Below, in pieces: positions 9,786 to 18,886 of a stretch of 64,000 nt of DNA. Numbering within the stretch: position 1 is the first letter of the stretch; each line of letters opens with the position of its first letter. Source of the DNA: JAVVHH01 sp965276815 (GTDB lineage Bacteria; Pseudomonadota; Alphaproteobacteria; Acetobacterales; Acetobacteraceae). The notes beneath the pieces were generated by a model. That model searched no databases and was not told where the DNA came from. It saw only the letters and a program-made list of their open reading frames with translations. The position numbers and the translations under genes were made by a program. The stretch covers positions 186,001-250,000 of the forward strand of contig CBDIBE010000012.1 of assembly GCA_965276815.1 (NCBI GenBank). The letters are read 5' to 3'.

Positions 9786-9814
9786 ACGCCTCGCTTGAAG
9801 ATGGTGTAACCATC

Positions 9815-9837
9815 ACCCCCGGACGCGGTCCGGGGGT
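9815..9837. terminator. GC-rich hairpin after trxA
   Basis: Perfect 10-bp stem ACCCCCGGAC / GTCCGGGGGT with a 3-base GCG loop, 30 bp downstream of the trxA stop. No T-run follows, so it may be a weak or Rho-assisted terminator or simply a short palindromic repeat. The rest of 9786-9958 shows nothing recognisable. Confidence 0.5.
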
Positions 9838-9958
9838 CCGCTTATCTGCTAAGGCGCCTGCCTCGCTGATCGGCAAATGTGACCTCGTGATGTGCGAGAA
9901 AACGGCCGAGCGGTCTGGGTATGTTTACGTCACACAGGACCCGCGACACGGAGCCCCT

Positions 9959-10075
9959 TAGACCGCTATCGCCCTGACTGTGTCAGGGCGGCGGTCTAGC
10001 TACTTTGGTGGCGAGCAACTTTGTCGCATGACTGGCGTCGCTGTCGCGATTCCAGTCAGGGCGACGTTGCTCTAG
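9959..10075. repeat. Double-hairpin repeat, copy 1
   Basis: 117 bp. Hairpin I (TAGACCGC...GCGGTCTAG with inner CGCCCTGAC/GTCAGGGCG), a T-rich linker, then hairpin II whose arms pair GAGCAAC with GTTGCTC and GACTGG with CCAGTC, ending CTCTAG. Nearly identical to the copies at 42988 and 61771. On the minus strand its end encodes Arg-Ala-Thr-Ser-Pro-stop and forms the C-terminus of the adjacent DUF433 protein. Confidence 0.9.
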
Positions 10076-10271
10076 CGTAATTGTAAATCGCCGCAACGTC
10101 GGTCACCGGTGTCGTCAGAGCGAAAAGGTTGGCGACTTCGTCAGCAGTCATACCGTCATCCATGTTGTCGATGATGGACGCAGCGGTAACGCGCGGGTCA
10201 TCTCGCAGGGCCGGCGCCCCCGACACAAACGCGCGCCGGGACACGACGAGCGGACAACCGGACCAGTCCAT
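10056..10271 (-). CDS. DUF433 (VapB45-like) antitoxin-type protein with repeat-derived tail
   Basis: 71 residues with the DUF433 pattern: CPLVVSRRAFVSGAPALRDD, then ASIIDNMDDGMTADEVANLF and a final AIYNYA helix. Family members are usually winged-helix-like antitoxins paired with a PIN-type toxin gene; no toxin gene is present on either side, so this is an orphan. A good ribosome-binding site (AGGAGG) precedes the ATG. The last residues RATSP and the stop lie inside the double-hairpin repeat, meaning the repeat replaced the original 3' end. Function as an antitoxin is family knowledge, not shown here. Confidence 0.7.
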   Translation of the reverse strand: MDWSGCPLVVSRRAFVSGAPALRDDPRVTAASIIDNMDDGMTADEVANLFALTTPVTDVAAIYNYARATSP

Positions 10272-10290
10272 GATCGACCTCCTAAGGCGC

Positions 10291-11313
10291 CTAAGCCGCC
10301 TTCAGGAGCTTCTGCGCGACCACCAGTTCAGCAATTTGCACCGCGTTCAGCGCCGCACCCTTGCGCAAATTGTCGGACACGCACCAGAACTGCAGCCCGT
10401 GCTCCACCGTCGGGTCCTTGCGGATGCGGCTCACATAGGTTGCGTCTTCGCCCACGCAATCGATCGGCGTCGTGTAGCCACCGTCCTCGCGGATGTCCTG
10501 CACCACCACCCCCGGCGCCTCGCGCAGCACCGCACGCGCTTCTCCAGCCGTCACCGGCTCGTGGAATTCGACGTTGATTGCCTCGCTGTGGCCGATAAAC
10601 ACCGGCACGCGGACGCAGGTCGCCGCGACCAGGATGTTTGGGTCGAGGATCTTCTTGGTCTCGACCACCATCTTCCACTCTTCCTTGGTCGACCCGTCAT
10701 CCATGAACTTGTCGATGTGCGGAATGCAGTTAAAGGCGATCTGCTTGGTGAATTCCTGCGCGGTCACCGCGTCGTTCACATACATCGCGCGCGCCTGCGA
10801 CCATAGCTCGTCCATCCCCTCCTTGCCGGCGCCGGACACCGACTGGTAGGTCGCGACCACGACGCGCTTGATGCGGAATTGGTCGTGCAAGGGCTTCAGC
10901 GCGACCAGCATCTGGATCGTCGAGCAGTTCGGATTGGCGATGATGTTGCGCGGGATGCGGGCAAGCGCCTCCGGGTTCACCTCCGGCACCACCAGCGGCA
11001 CGTCCGGCTCCATGCGGAAATGGCTGGTGTTGTCGATCACCAGGCAGCCCGCGGCGGCGGCACGGGGGGCGTGGATCGCGGAAATCGCCGCACCCGGGCT
11101 GAACAGGGCGATATCCCAGCCCTTGAAGTCGAACGTCTCGAGGTTGCGGACCTTGAGCACCTGCTTGTCGCCGAAGCTGATCTCCTGTCCGACGGAGCGG
11201 GCGGAGGCGAGGGCGACGACCTCGGTCACCGGGAAGCGGCGCTCGTGCAGGGTCTTGATGATTTCGCGACCCACCGCTCCGGTGGCGCCGACGACCGCGA
11301 CCCTGTAACCCAT
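10291..11313 (-). CDS. asd: Aspartate-semialdehyde dehydrogenase
   Basis: NADPH-dependent reduction of aspartyl-4-phosphate to aspartate semialdehyde, the branch point to lysine/diaminopimelate, threonine and methionine. 340 residues from the ATG at 11313 (product begins MGYRVAVVGATGAVG), with GGAGAGGAAC just upstream. The NADP loop GATGAVG is at residues 9-15 and the catalytic cysteine in NPNCSTIQ at 130. The frame continues upstream to an earlier ATG at 11343, which lacks family similarity. Stands 65 bp from livF and 20 bp before the DUF433 gene, all on the minus strand. Confidence 0.95.
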   Translation of the reverse strand: MGYRVAVVGATGAVGREIIKTLHERRFPVTEVVALASARSVGQEISFGDKQVLKVRNLETFDFKGWDIALFSPGAAISAIHAPRAAAAGCLVIDNTSHFRMEPDVPLVVPEVNPEALARIPRNIIANPNCSTIQMLVALKPLHDQFRIKRVVVATYQSVSGAGKEGMDELWSQARAMYVNDAVTAQEFTKQIAFNCIPHIDKFMDDGSTKEEWKMVVETKKILDPNILVAATCVRVPVFIGHSEAINVEFHEPVTAGEARAVLREAPGVVVQDIREDGGYTTPIDCVGEDATYVSRIRKDPTVEHGLQFWCVSDNLRKGAALNAVQIAELVVAQKLLKAA

Positions 11314-11377
11314 GTTCCTCTCCATGCTCCTCAACCGTCGCACCTAATCGACCCGGCGTTGCGAAACAAGGGCGCGT

Positions 11378-12087
<710 letters not shown>

Positions 12088-12088
<1 letters not shown>

Positions 12089-12897
12089 CAGACCCCGCGC
12101 ACGCCCGCCTTGGCGCCGGCCGCCAATCGCGCCGCAACTTTGTGCCCCAGATAGGCCTCGACGACGCCGGGGTCCTGCCGTGCCTGCTCGGGCCGGCCGC
12201 AGAAGATCAGGCGGCCAAAGTTCAGCACACACACGCTGTCAGAAATGTCCATCACGAAGCCCATGTCGTGCTCGACCAGCAGCACGGTGGCGCCGGATGC
12301 GCTGAGCTGGCGGACCAGGGTTGCCAGGGCTTCGGTCTCGGCCGGGTTCATGCCGGCGGCCGGCTCGTCCAGCATCAGCAGGCAGGGCTCGGGCGCCATG
12401 GCGCGGGCGATCTCGAGCCGCCGCTGGTCGCCGTACGAGAGCCCGGCCGCCCGCATCTCTGCCTTGGCCCCGAGCCCGACCAGCTCCAGCGCCGCCCGCG
12501 CCCGCTCGACGGCGCGCCGCTCCTCGGCGCGAAAACCAGGCAATCGGAGCAGCACGCCGGGCAACCCGGCGTGCGTGCGCGCATGCAGCCCGGTCAGCAC
12601 GTTCTCCAGCACGGTCATCGCGCCGAACACGCGCAAATTCTGGAAGGTGCGGCCCAGCCCAAGCGCCGTCCGGCGCTCCGGCGGCAGCCGCGTCATGTCG
12701 TGGCCCGCCAGCACGATCCGCCCGGAGCTGGGCGGCACCAGGCCGGAGATCAGGTTGAACAGGGTCGTTTTGCCGGCGCCGTTCGGCCCGATCACCGCGT
12801 GGACGCCGCCCTGTGCGATCGCCAGCGTCACGCCGTCCACCGCCGCAAGACCCCCGAACCGCCGCGTCAACGCATCGAGCGCCAGCAGCGCGGTCAC
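12088..12897 (-). CDS. livG: Branched-chain amino acid ABC transporter ATPase LivG
   Basis: Second ATPase of the importer, 269 residues. Walker A GPNGAGKTT, signature LSYGDQRR, Walker B LLMLDEPAAGMNP and LVEHDM, all LivG-type. I take the GTG at 12897, which overlaps the livM stop as GTGA; the open frame upstream of it lies within livM on the same strand. Works with LivF on the LivH/LivM membrane pair. Confidence 0.92.
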
Positions 12898-13736
12898 GCC
12901 GCTCGCCTGCGCATCCGCGTGAACAGCAGACCATTCGGCAGGAACAGCACGGCGACCACGATGATCAGCCCATTGAGCACGAGCCGGAAGTCGCTCACGT
13001 CGCGCAACAGCTCCGGCAACAGGGTCAGCACCCAGGCGCCCAGCACCGGGGCGAACGGCGTGCCGATGCCGCCGAGCAGCGCATAGGATAGGATGGTGAC
13101 CGCCGGCTCGAACCCGTAATCGTTCGGGCCGATGAAGCTGCTGACGTGCGCGGACAGGCATCCGGCCAACCCGGCCAGCGCCGCGGAGGCCACTAGCACG
13201 CCCATCTTATACCGCCGCAGCTTCACGCCCATCACCGCGGCGGCGGTCTCATCCTCGCGCATCGCCTCCATCGCCCGCCCGATCCGGCTGCGCCCGACGA
13301 GCCAGAGCGCCAGCACGGCCAACGCCAGCAGCCCGTAGATCATCCAAGTCTCGGCAAGTTGCGGGATGCCGGAGATGCCGAGCGCGCCGCCGAGATAGTC
13401 CACGTTGAGGTAGACCGCCCGCAGGACCTCACCGAGCCCGATGGTGGCGATGGCGAGATAGACGCCGGAGAGCCGCAAGGTCGGCACGCCGATGGCGAGC
13501 GCGAACAGCACCGGCGCCATGACCGACAGCGGCAGCACGGCCGCGAACGGCCAGCCGAACTTCAGCGTCATGATCGCCGACGAATAGGCGCCCAGCCCCA
13601 TGAACGCCGCCTGCCCGAGCGAGAGCTGCCCGGCGGCGAGCACGACATACATCGACAGCGCCAGCAGCCCATTGATCCCGAGCGCGTAGACGAGGTTCTG
13701 GTAGGTCCAGAGGAAATCGTCGAGCCAGGGCGGCAC
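12894..13736 (-). CDS. livM: Branched-chain amino acid ABC transporter permease LivM
   Basis: Inner-membrane permease, 280 residues, about eight to nine hydrophobic segments and the family signature GVYLAIATIGLGEVLR plus GVKLRRYKMGVLVASAALAG. A GTG start at 13736 is preceded by GGAAACC and gives a product beginning VPPWLDDFLW; the upstream extension of the frame overlaps livH and is not used. Forms the channel with LivH. Confidence 0.9.
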   Translation of the reverse strand: MPPWLDDFLWTYQNLVYALGINGLLALSMYVVLAAGQLSLGQAAFMGLGAYSSAIMTLKFGWPFAAVLPLSVMAPVLFALAIGVPTLRLSGVYLAIATIGLGEVLRAVYLNVDYLGGALGISGIPQLAETWMIYGLLALAVLALWLVGRSRIGRAMEAMREDETAAAVMGVKLRRYKMGVLVASAALAGLAGCLSAHVSSFIGPNDYGFEPAVTILSYALLGGIGTPFAPVLGAWVLTLLPELLRDVSDFRLVLNGLIIVVAVLFLPNGLLFTRMRRRAA

Positions 13737-13771
13737 TACCAGGTTTCCAGACGCGTTCGCTGCGCGAACAC

Positions 13772-14653
13772 TTAGGCGCGCCGGATCACGGCGCGGCCGA
13801 ACAGGCCGGAGGGCCGGGTCCAGAGCACGATGACAAGGATCAGGAAGGCCACCGCCTCCTTCAGCTCCGAGGAGATATAGCCCGCGGTCAATACCTCGAT
13901 GATCCCGAGCGCCATCCCGGCGATGACCGCGCCGCGTATGTCGCCGAGGCCGCCGGCGATCACCACCACGAAGCCGCGCAGCATCATCGTTTCGCCCATA
14001 TAGGGCTGGATCGCGTTGAAGTTGAGCCCGATCAGCACGCCGCCCGCACCGGCCAGCGCGCCGGACAAAAATGAGACGATGGCTGCGGCGCGGAGCGTGT
14101 TGATCCCCATGAGCTGCGCCACGTCCGGCTTCTCCGCCATCGCGCGGATCGCCAGGCCCAGCCGCGTGCCGCGCAGCAGCGCGATCAGCCCGGCCACCAG
14201 GACCACGGTCGCGCCCAGGATCAGCAGTTGCGCCGCTGTCACCCGGATATCGCCGATGTGGAACGCCTCGGCCGAAATGGCCTCTGGCGGCAGCCGGCGG
14301 ATCTCCGTGCCGAGCCAGGCGGTCAGCGCCGCATAGAGCGCCAACACCGCCCCGAGCGTGACCATCAGCGAGGAGAGCTCCGGCGCGCGGACCCGTCGCA
14401 GCCGGGTCAGCAGCAGCCAATCGAGCACCACGGCGATCGCCCCCACGGCGACCGCAGCCGCCGGCAGCGCCGCCCAGATCGGCCAGGCGTAGTTGCGTGT
14501 CAACCATAGTGCGATCAGCGCGCCGGCGGAGAAGTAGAACCCGTAGGTCAAGTTGATCACCCGCAACACGCCGAACATCAGGGTGAAGCCGAGGGCGAAT
14601 AGAGCGTAAGTGGCGCCGAGCAGGACGCCGTTGACGAGCTGCTGGGCGAGCAT
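13772..14653 (-). CDS. livH: Branched-chain amino acid ABC transporter permease LivH
   Basis: Inner-membrane permease, 293 residues, with the typical LivH opening (LVNGVLLGATYALFALGFTLMFGVLRVINLTYG) and the EAA-like block around AEKPDVAQLMGINTLRA. First gene of livHMGF; a terminator separates it from the lipoprotein gene upstream, so the operon probably has its own promoter in the 50-bp gap. Confidence 0.93.
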   Translation of the reverse strand: MLAQQLVNGVLLGATYALFALGFTLMFGVLRVINLTYGFYFSAGALIALWLTRNYAWPIWAALPAAAVAVGAIAVVLDWLLLTRLRRVRAPELSSLMVTLGAVLALYAALTAWLGTEIRRLPPEAISAEAFHIGDIRVTAAQLLILGATVVLVAGLIALLRGTRLGLAIRAMAEKPDVAQLMGINTLRAAAIVSFLSGALAGAGGVLIGLNFNAIQPYMGETMMLRGFVVVIAGGLGDIRGAVIAGMALGIIEVLTAGYISSELKEAVAFLILVIVLWTRPSGLFGRAVIRRA

Positions 14654-14668
14654 CGCGGCGCTATATGG

Positions 14669-14700
14669 AAAAACCGCCTGTTCGTCCAGACGAACGGGCG
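14669..14700 (-). terminator. Intrinsic terminator after the OmpA-like lipoprotein gene
   Basis: On the minus strand a hairpin with perfect GTTCGTC/GACGAAC arms, extended by CGCC/GGCG across one wobble, is followed directly by a run of five T. It lies 4 bp after the lipoprotein stop and before livH. This is the most canonical intrinsic terminator in the window. Confidence 0.8.
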
Positions 14701-14704
14701 AGGG

Positions 14705-15094
14705 TCAGCTTTCGAAGCTGAGTTCCACCCGGCGTCCTTCGAGGCCTGGGTCGCTCGCCGAGGGCGGGCGGGGCCGGAGATCGATGCGGCCACGGTCCAG
14801 GTTCATCGCCTCCAGCGCGTCGACGACGGCCTGGGCCCGCCGCTGCGCCCACCTGTCGTTGGGAGCCACCGTCGCGCTTTCCACGTAGCCGGCAACCAGA
14901 ATGCGCCGGTTCGGGAAAGACTTCGCCTGATCGGCGAACGCGGCGATGGTGCGCCGCGCCTCGGGGTCGACCTGGGCGGAGGCGTTCTGGAAGAAAACGA
15001 CCGATACGGGCGGGGTGTTCGGACCTGCGCAGCTCGCCACCGCCAAAACAAAGACGCTGCCCACCAAGTGACGGCGGGATAATTTGGGGTTCAC
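14705..15094 (-). CDS. OmpA-family lipoprotein
   Basis: Small outer-membrane-linked lipoprotein with an OmpA-like peptidoglycan-binding domain. From the GTG at 15094 (AGGAG 8 bp upstream) it is 129 residues and begins with a lipoprotein signal peptide NPKLSRRHLVGSVFVLAVASC, lipobox VASC. The domain shows VVFFQNASAQVDPEARRTI, then AGYVESATVAPNDRWAQRRAQAV and a final GRRVEL motif. An ATG at 15157 would add 21 residues in front of the signal peptide and is less likely. No functional link to the neighbouring transport genes is evident. Confidence 0.8.
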   Translation of the reverse strand: MNPKLSRRHLVGSVFVLAVASCAGPNTPPVSVVFFQNASAQVDPEARRTIAAFADQAKSFPNRRILVAGYVESATVAPNDRWAQRRAQAVVDALEAMNLDRGRIDLRPRPPSASDPGLEGRRVELSFES

Positions 15095-15210
15095 TCCCAC
15101 AACTCCTGTTACCCTGGCGCCAACGTTGCGCATGACGTGTTTGGCGTCAACCGACATCGATGTTGGTTAGCCCACGGCTGACCGATCGCGGCTTCCGTCA
15201 GACTGCACCA

Positions 15211-16779
15211 CTAGGCCGGCTTGACGTCATAGAACTGCACGAAGCCCATGCGCAGATCGGTGATCTGCCGGTATCCGGTCGTATCGTAATAGGCGCCGAG
15301 CGGGACGTATGTCGGGTCCTGGAAGAAGGCGCGCTGGATTTCGGCGCAAATCTGCTTTTGCGTCGGCAAATCTGCCGCTGCAAACCATTTGGCCCGCAAC
15401 GCTTCCAGCTCCGGCGCGCGCGGCCAGCCGAACCAGGCCTGGTCGCCGTTGCCGCGTAGGCCGAGGTGGCTGGCCGGGTCAAAATTATTGGTGCCGTTCA
15501 GGGTCGTGACGAACAGGTTCCAGCCGCCTTCGGACGGCGGCTTGCGGCTGGCGCGGCGCTGCACCACGGTGCCCCAATCCATTGCCTGGACGTCCATGTT
15601 CATCCCGGCCTTCTGCAGCGAATCGGCGCTGACCAGCGCCAGCGGGTGGGTATTCGGGTAATTCGTCGGATCGAGCAGGGTGACGCGCTCGCCCTTGTAG
15701 CCCGCGCGCTGCAACTCGTCCCGCACGCGGCCATAGTCGCGCTTGCCGACGAGGATGTCGGTGCCCTCGGTCGTCGCCATCGGCGTGCCGGGGCTGAATA
15801 CGCCGACATGATCCTTCCACAGATCGCGCTCGCCGCCAGCAACGGCGGCCATGGCCTCATCCTGATCGAACGCGCCCAGCACCGCCCGGCGGATGGCCGG
15901 GTTGTCGAACGGCGGATACAGCTCGTTGAAGCGCAGGCAGCCCAGCGCCCCGCCGGGGTCGAGCACGCGCGTCGCGATCTTGCCAGCCCGCAGCATCCCG
16001 AGCAGGTCGGGCGTCGGGTTCTGCCACCAATCGACCTCGCCGTTGATCAGCGCATTGGCCGCGGTCGATGGGTCGTCGATAATCCGCCACTCGACCCGGT
16101 CGTAATGCACCACCTTCGGCCCGGCGGTGAACGTCGCGGACCCGTCGGGACGCGGGACGTAGTCCTTGTTGCGCTCGTAGACCGCAAGCGCGCCGGGGAC
16201 GCGCTCGTCGGCCTTGAAGCGGAACGGGCCGCTGCCGGTCATGTCGGTAACCTGCTTGTTCGGGTCGGTCACGGCCAGCCGCTGCGGCATGATGCAGGGC
16301 ATGCTGGTCCCGGTCTTGCCGAGCGCGTTCGGCAGCAGCGGGAAGGGCTGCTTGAGGCGGAACTGCACGACCTGGTCGGAGGCGGCGGAGAGTTCGTCGG
16401 TCGCGTCCATCAGCGCGCGGCCGAACGCGTCGCGGGCGGCGAAGCGCTGGATACTGGGCACCACGTCCTGCGCGCGGACCGGCTCGCCGTCATGGAAGCG
16501 CAGGCCGTCGCGCAGCGTGAGGCGCCAGAGTTTGCCGTCGTTCTCGATGGTGTGGCCGGCGACCATCTGCGGCTGCATCGAATAGTCGGCCGCCTGGCCA
16601 TACAGCGTGTCGAACACCAGGTAGCCGTGGTTGCGGGTGACGGTCGCGGTGGTCCAGATGGGGTCGATGACCGCCGGGTCGCCCTCGGGGATGAAACGCA
16701 GCAGCTTGGCTGGCTGCGCGACGCTGGGCGCGGCCAGCGCGCTCGCCGCCGCGGTCGCCAGGAAGGTGCGGCGCTTCAT
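15211..16779 (-). CDS. Family-5 (Dpp/Opp-type) ABC solute-binding protein
   Basis: Periplasmic binding protein of 522 residues with a twin-basic signal sequence (MKRRTFLATAAASALAAPSVA). Core SBP_bac_5 features: GHTIENDGKLWRLTLRDGLRFHDGEP and the Trp/Pro-rich C-terminal lobe. It follows the LivJ-type gene by 4 bp, an unusual pairing because no Dpp-type permeases are nearby. A clear paralogue lies at 55696-57267 in the tcuAB operon (shared FHDxxPVxxxDVVxSxxR and SMxCIMPxRLA blocks), so both probably bind related compounds. Confidence 0.9.
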   Translation of the reverse strand: MKRRTFLATAAASALAAPSVAQPAKLLRFIPEGDPAVIDPIWTTATVTRNHGYLVFDTLYGQAADYSMQPQMVAGHTIENDGKLWRLTLRDGLRFHDGEPVRAQDVVPSIQRFAARDAFGRALMDATDELSAASDQVVQFRLKQPFPLLPNALGKTGTSMPCIMPQRLAVTDPNKQVTDMTGSGPFRFKADERVPGALAVYERNKDYVPRPDGSATFTAGPKVVHYDRVEWRIIDDPSTAANALINGEVDWWQNPTPDLLGMLRAGKIATRVLDPGGALGCLRFNELYPPFDNPAIRRAVLGAFDQDEAMAAVAGGERDLWKDHVGVFSPGTPMATTEGTDILVGKRDYGRVRDELQRAGYKGERVTLLDPTNYPNTHPLALVSADSLQKAGMNMDVQAMDWGTVVQRRASRKPPSEGGWNLFVTTLNGTNNFDPASHLGLRGNGDQAWFGWPRAPELEALRAKWFAAADLPTQKQICAEIQRAFFQDPTYVPLGAYYDTTGYRQITDLRMGFVQFYDVKPA

Positions 16780-16783
16780 CGGG

Positions 16784-17911
16784 TCAGCTCTTTTTGGGTG
16801 CGATGACGAATTTTCCGCTCTGCATGGAGAGGACCACCACGCCCTCGGCGCTGGCCGGGTCGCGGTGGTCGGTGAAGCGGAACGGGCCCATGACGCCGGT
16901 ATAGTTGGTCTTCAGCAGCGCCTCGCGCAGCTTGTCCGCGTCGGTCGACCCGGCGCGGTCGATCGCCTGGGCCACGATGTGCATCGTGTCGTAGGCCTGG
17001 GCGGCAAATTGGTCCGGGTCGTGGCCGTATTTGGTGCGGTACGCCGTGACGAATGCCTTGTTGGCGGGGTCGTCCTTGCCGATGAACCAGGGGCTGCCAA
17101 CCATAAGCCCGTCGGCGGCGGCGCCGGCGATCTCGCCGATCTTCGGCGAGTTGCTGCCGTTGCCGCCCAGGAACAGCGTGTCCTTGCCGAAGCCAAGCTG
17201 GCGCGCCTGCAGCAGAACGCCGGTGGTGGGCTCGACGAGGGCCGCGATGCCGATCGCGTCCGGCTTGAGTGCCTTGATCTTAGTGAGCTGGGCGCTGAAA
17301 TCGGTGTCTTTCTGGCTGAAGCTCTCCTCGGCGACGATCTTCAGCCCGGCCTTTTGCGCGGCGGCCTTCATGGTGTCGAAGCTGGATTTGCTGAACGCGT
17401 CGTCATTGGCATACATCAGCGCGATCGTCTTGACGCCGCGCGCTTTGGCCGCCTCGATGGTCACCGGCACCACGTCGGCCTCCGGCAGGCTGGTGCGGAA
17501 CACGTAGGGGCCGATATCGGTGATGCCGACCGCGGTCGTGCTGGTGCCGACGATCGGGATCTTGCGCGCATTGACCACTGGGCCCACGGCAAACATCTCG
17601 TTCGAGAGGGTCGGGCCGATGATCAGGGCCACATGGTCGCGGCCGATCAGCTTGCGGGCGGCGTTGATCGCCTGGTCCTTGTTGCCGGCGCTGTCCTCGA
17701 CGATGAGGTTGATCTTGCGCCCGCCGAGCACGCCCTTCTGATTAATGTCGTCGACCGCGAGGTCCAGCCCCTCCTTGATCGCCTTGCCATAGGCGGCGCT
17801 GGGACCGCTGAGGATCTCGATCGCGCCCACCGTCACCGGGTCGGACGACTGGGCGAACGCGGCCGGCACGGCGGACAGCGATGCGGCGATCAGCAGACTT
17901 CTACGCAACAT
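16784..17911 (-). CDS. LivJ-type ABC solute-binding protein
   Basis: Periplasmic binding protein of the branched-chain amino acid (HAAT) class, 375 residues with an Ala-rich signal peptide ending FAQ. Typical blocks: GAIEILSGPSAAYGKAIKEGLDLAVDDIN, IGPTLSNEMFAVGPV and AAQAYDTMHIVAQAI. GGAGGTTCG precedes the ATG. It is likely the binding partner of LivHMGF although 2 kb upstream and separated by two genes and a terminator. Ligand unknown. Confidence 0.88.
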   Translation of the reverse strand: MLRRSLLIAASLSAVPAAFAQSSDPVTVGAIEILSGPSAAYGKAIKEGLDLAVDDINQKGVLGGRKINLIVEDSAGNKDQAINAARKLIGRDHVALIIGPTLSNEMFAVGPVVNARKIPIVGTSTTAVGITDIGPYVFRTSLPEADVVPVTIEAAKARGVKTIALMYANDDAFSKSSFDTMKAAAQKAGLKIVAEESFSQKDTDFSAQLTKIKALKPDAIGIAALVEPTTGVLLQARQLGFGKDTLFLGGNGSNSPKIGEIAGAAADGLMVGSPWFIGKDDPANKAFVTAYRTKYGHDPDQFAAQAYDTMHIVAQAIDRAGSTDADKLREALLKTNYTGVMGPFRFTDHRDPASAEGVVVLSMQSGKFVIAPKKS

Positions 17912-17973
17912 GAAACGAACCTCCGATTAGGCCGAAACCTAGCCGAACGGGCCCGGCGATGCCAATCTGGGTT

Positions 17974-18777
17974 ATGACAAGGCTTCGCGTCGCCACCTGG
18001 AACATCAACTCGCTGCGCCTCCGCCACCCCCTCCTGACCCGGCTGCGCGAGGCCCTCGATCCCGACGTGATCTGCCTGCAGGAGACCAAGGTCCCGGACG
18101 AGCTGTTCCCGGACGGTGTGCCGGGCGAGCTGGGCTACCCCTACGTCGTGCGGCGCGGGATGAAGGGGTATAACGGGGTGGCGATCCTGTCCCGGGTCCG
18201 GCTCGAGGCGGACGCGTATGCGCCGGATTGGTGCGAGAAGGGCGATTGCCGGCACGCCGCGGCCACGCTGGCGACGCCGGGCGGGCGGGTCGAGCTGCAC
18301 GATTTTTACGTGCCCGCGGGCGGCGACGTGGCCGATCCGGCGGTCAACCCGAAGTTTGCGCACAAGCTCGCTTTCGTTGCCGAGGCGACCAACTGGTTCG
18401 CCGCGCGCCGGCCGGAGCGGTGCATCCTGGTCGGCGACCTCAACATCGCGCCGCTGGAGCACGATGTTTGGAGCCACAAGCAGCTGCTGACGGTGGTGAG
18501 CCACACGCCGGTGGAGGTGGCGCATCTGAACGCCTGGCTGCGCACCGGCTTTGCCGACGCGATGCGGCATTTCGTGCCGGCGGACGAGAAGCTGTACACG
18601 TGGTGGTCGTATCGCAACCAGGATTGGCGACGCTCGAACCGCGGGCGGCGGCTGGACCATGTCTGGGTGTCGCCGGACCTGGTTGCGGGGTTGCGCAAGT
18701 TGGACGTCTTGGTCGACGCGCGCGATTGGGAGCGGAGTTCGGACCATGTGCCGGTCTGCGTGGAGCTGGATGTATGA
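17974..18777 (+). CDS. xth: Exodeoxyribonuclease III
   Basis: AP endonuclease / 3'-5' exonuclease for base-excision repair, about 267 residues. Metal and catalytic residues are visible: N10-I-N12, CLQETK with Glu37, GDLNIAP, and SSDHVPV at the end. An upstream ATG at 17959 would add MPIWV; the one at 17974 (MTRLRVATWNINSLRLR) matches the family's usual start. Followed immediately by a double-hairpin repeat whose first hairpin plus T-rich linker could terminate transcription. Confidence 0.92.
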   Translation: MTRLRVATWNINSLRLRHPLLTRLREALDPDVICLQETKVPDELFPDGVPGELGYPYVVRRGMKGYNGVAILSRVRLEADAYAPDWCEKGDCRHAAATLATPGGRVELHDFYVPAGGDVADPAVNPKFAHKLAFVAEATNWFAARRPERCILVGDLNIAPLEHDVWSHKQLLTVVSHTPVEVAHLNAWLRTGFADAMRHFVPADEKLYTWWSYRNQDWRRSNRGRRLDHVWVSPDLVAGLRKLDVLVDARDWERSSDHVPVCVELDV

Positions 18778-18786
18778 CATTTCCGG

Positions 18787-18886
18787 CTAAAGCGGCGTGC
18801 GTGTCCACGCACGCCGCTTTAGCTATTTGTTTTGGCGAGCATCTTCGTGTGCTCAGGTGATTCCACCTGAGCGCACGATGCTCTAG
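18787..18886. repeat. Double-hairpin repeat, divergent copy 2
   Basis: 100 bp with the family layout but different sequence: hairpin I CTAAAGCGGCGTGCG / CGCACGCCGCTTTAG (perfect 15-bp arms), linker CTATTTGTTTTGG, hairpin II GAGCATC...GCTCAGGTG-ATT-CCACCTGAGC...GATGCTCTAG. Stems are conserved while sequence is not, so the pairing is what is kept. The final CTCTAG gives the stop codon of the minus-strand gene that follows. Confidence 0.85.

Noticed and set aside
9840..9958. Possible small ORF between the trxA hairpin and the repeat
   Set aside because: Frames are short, lack a ribosome-binding site and run into the repeat; nothing recognisable.
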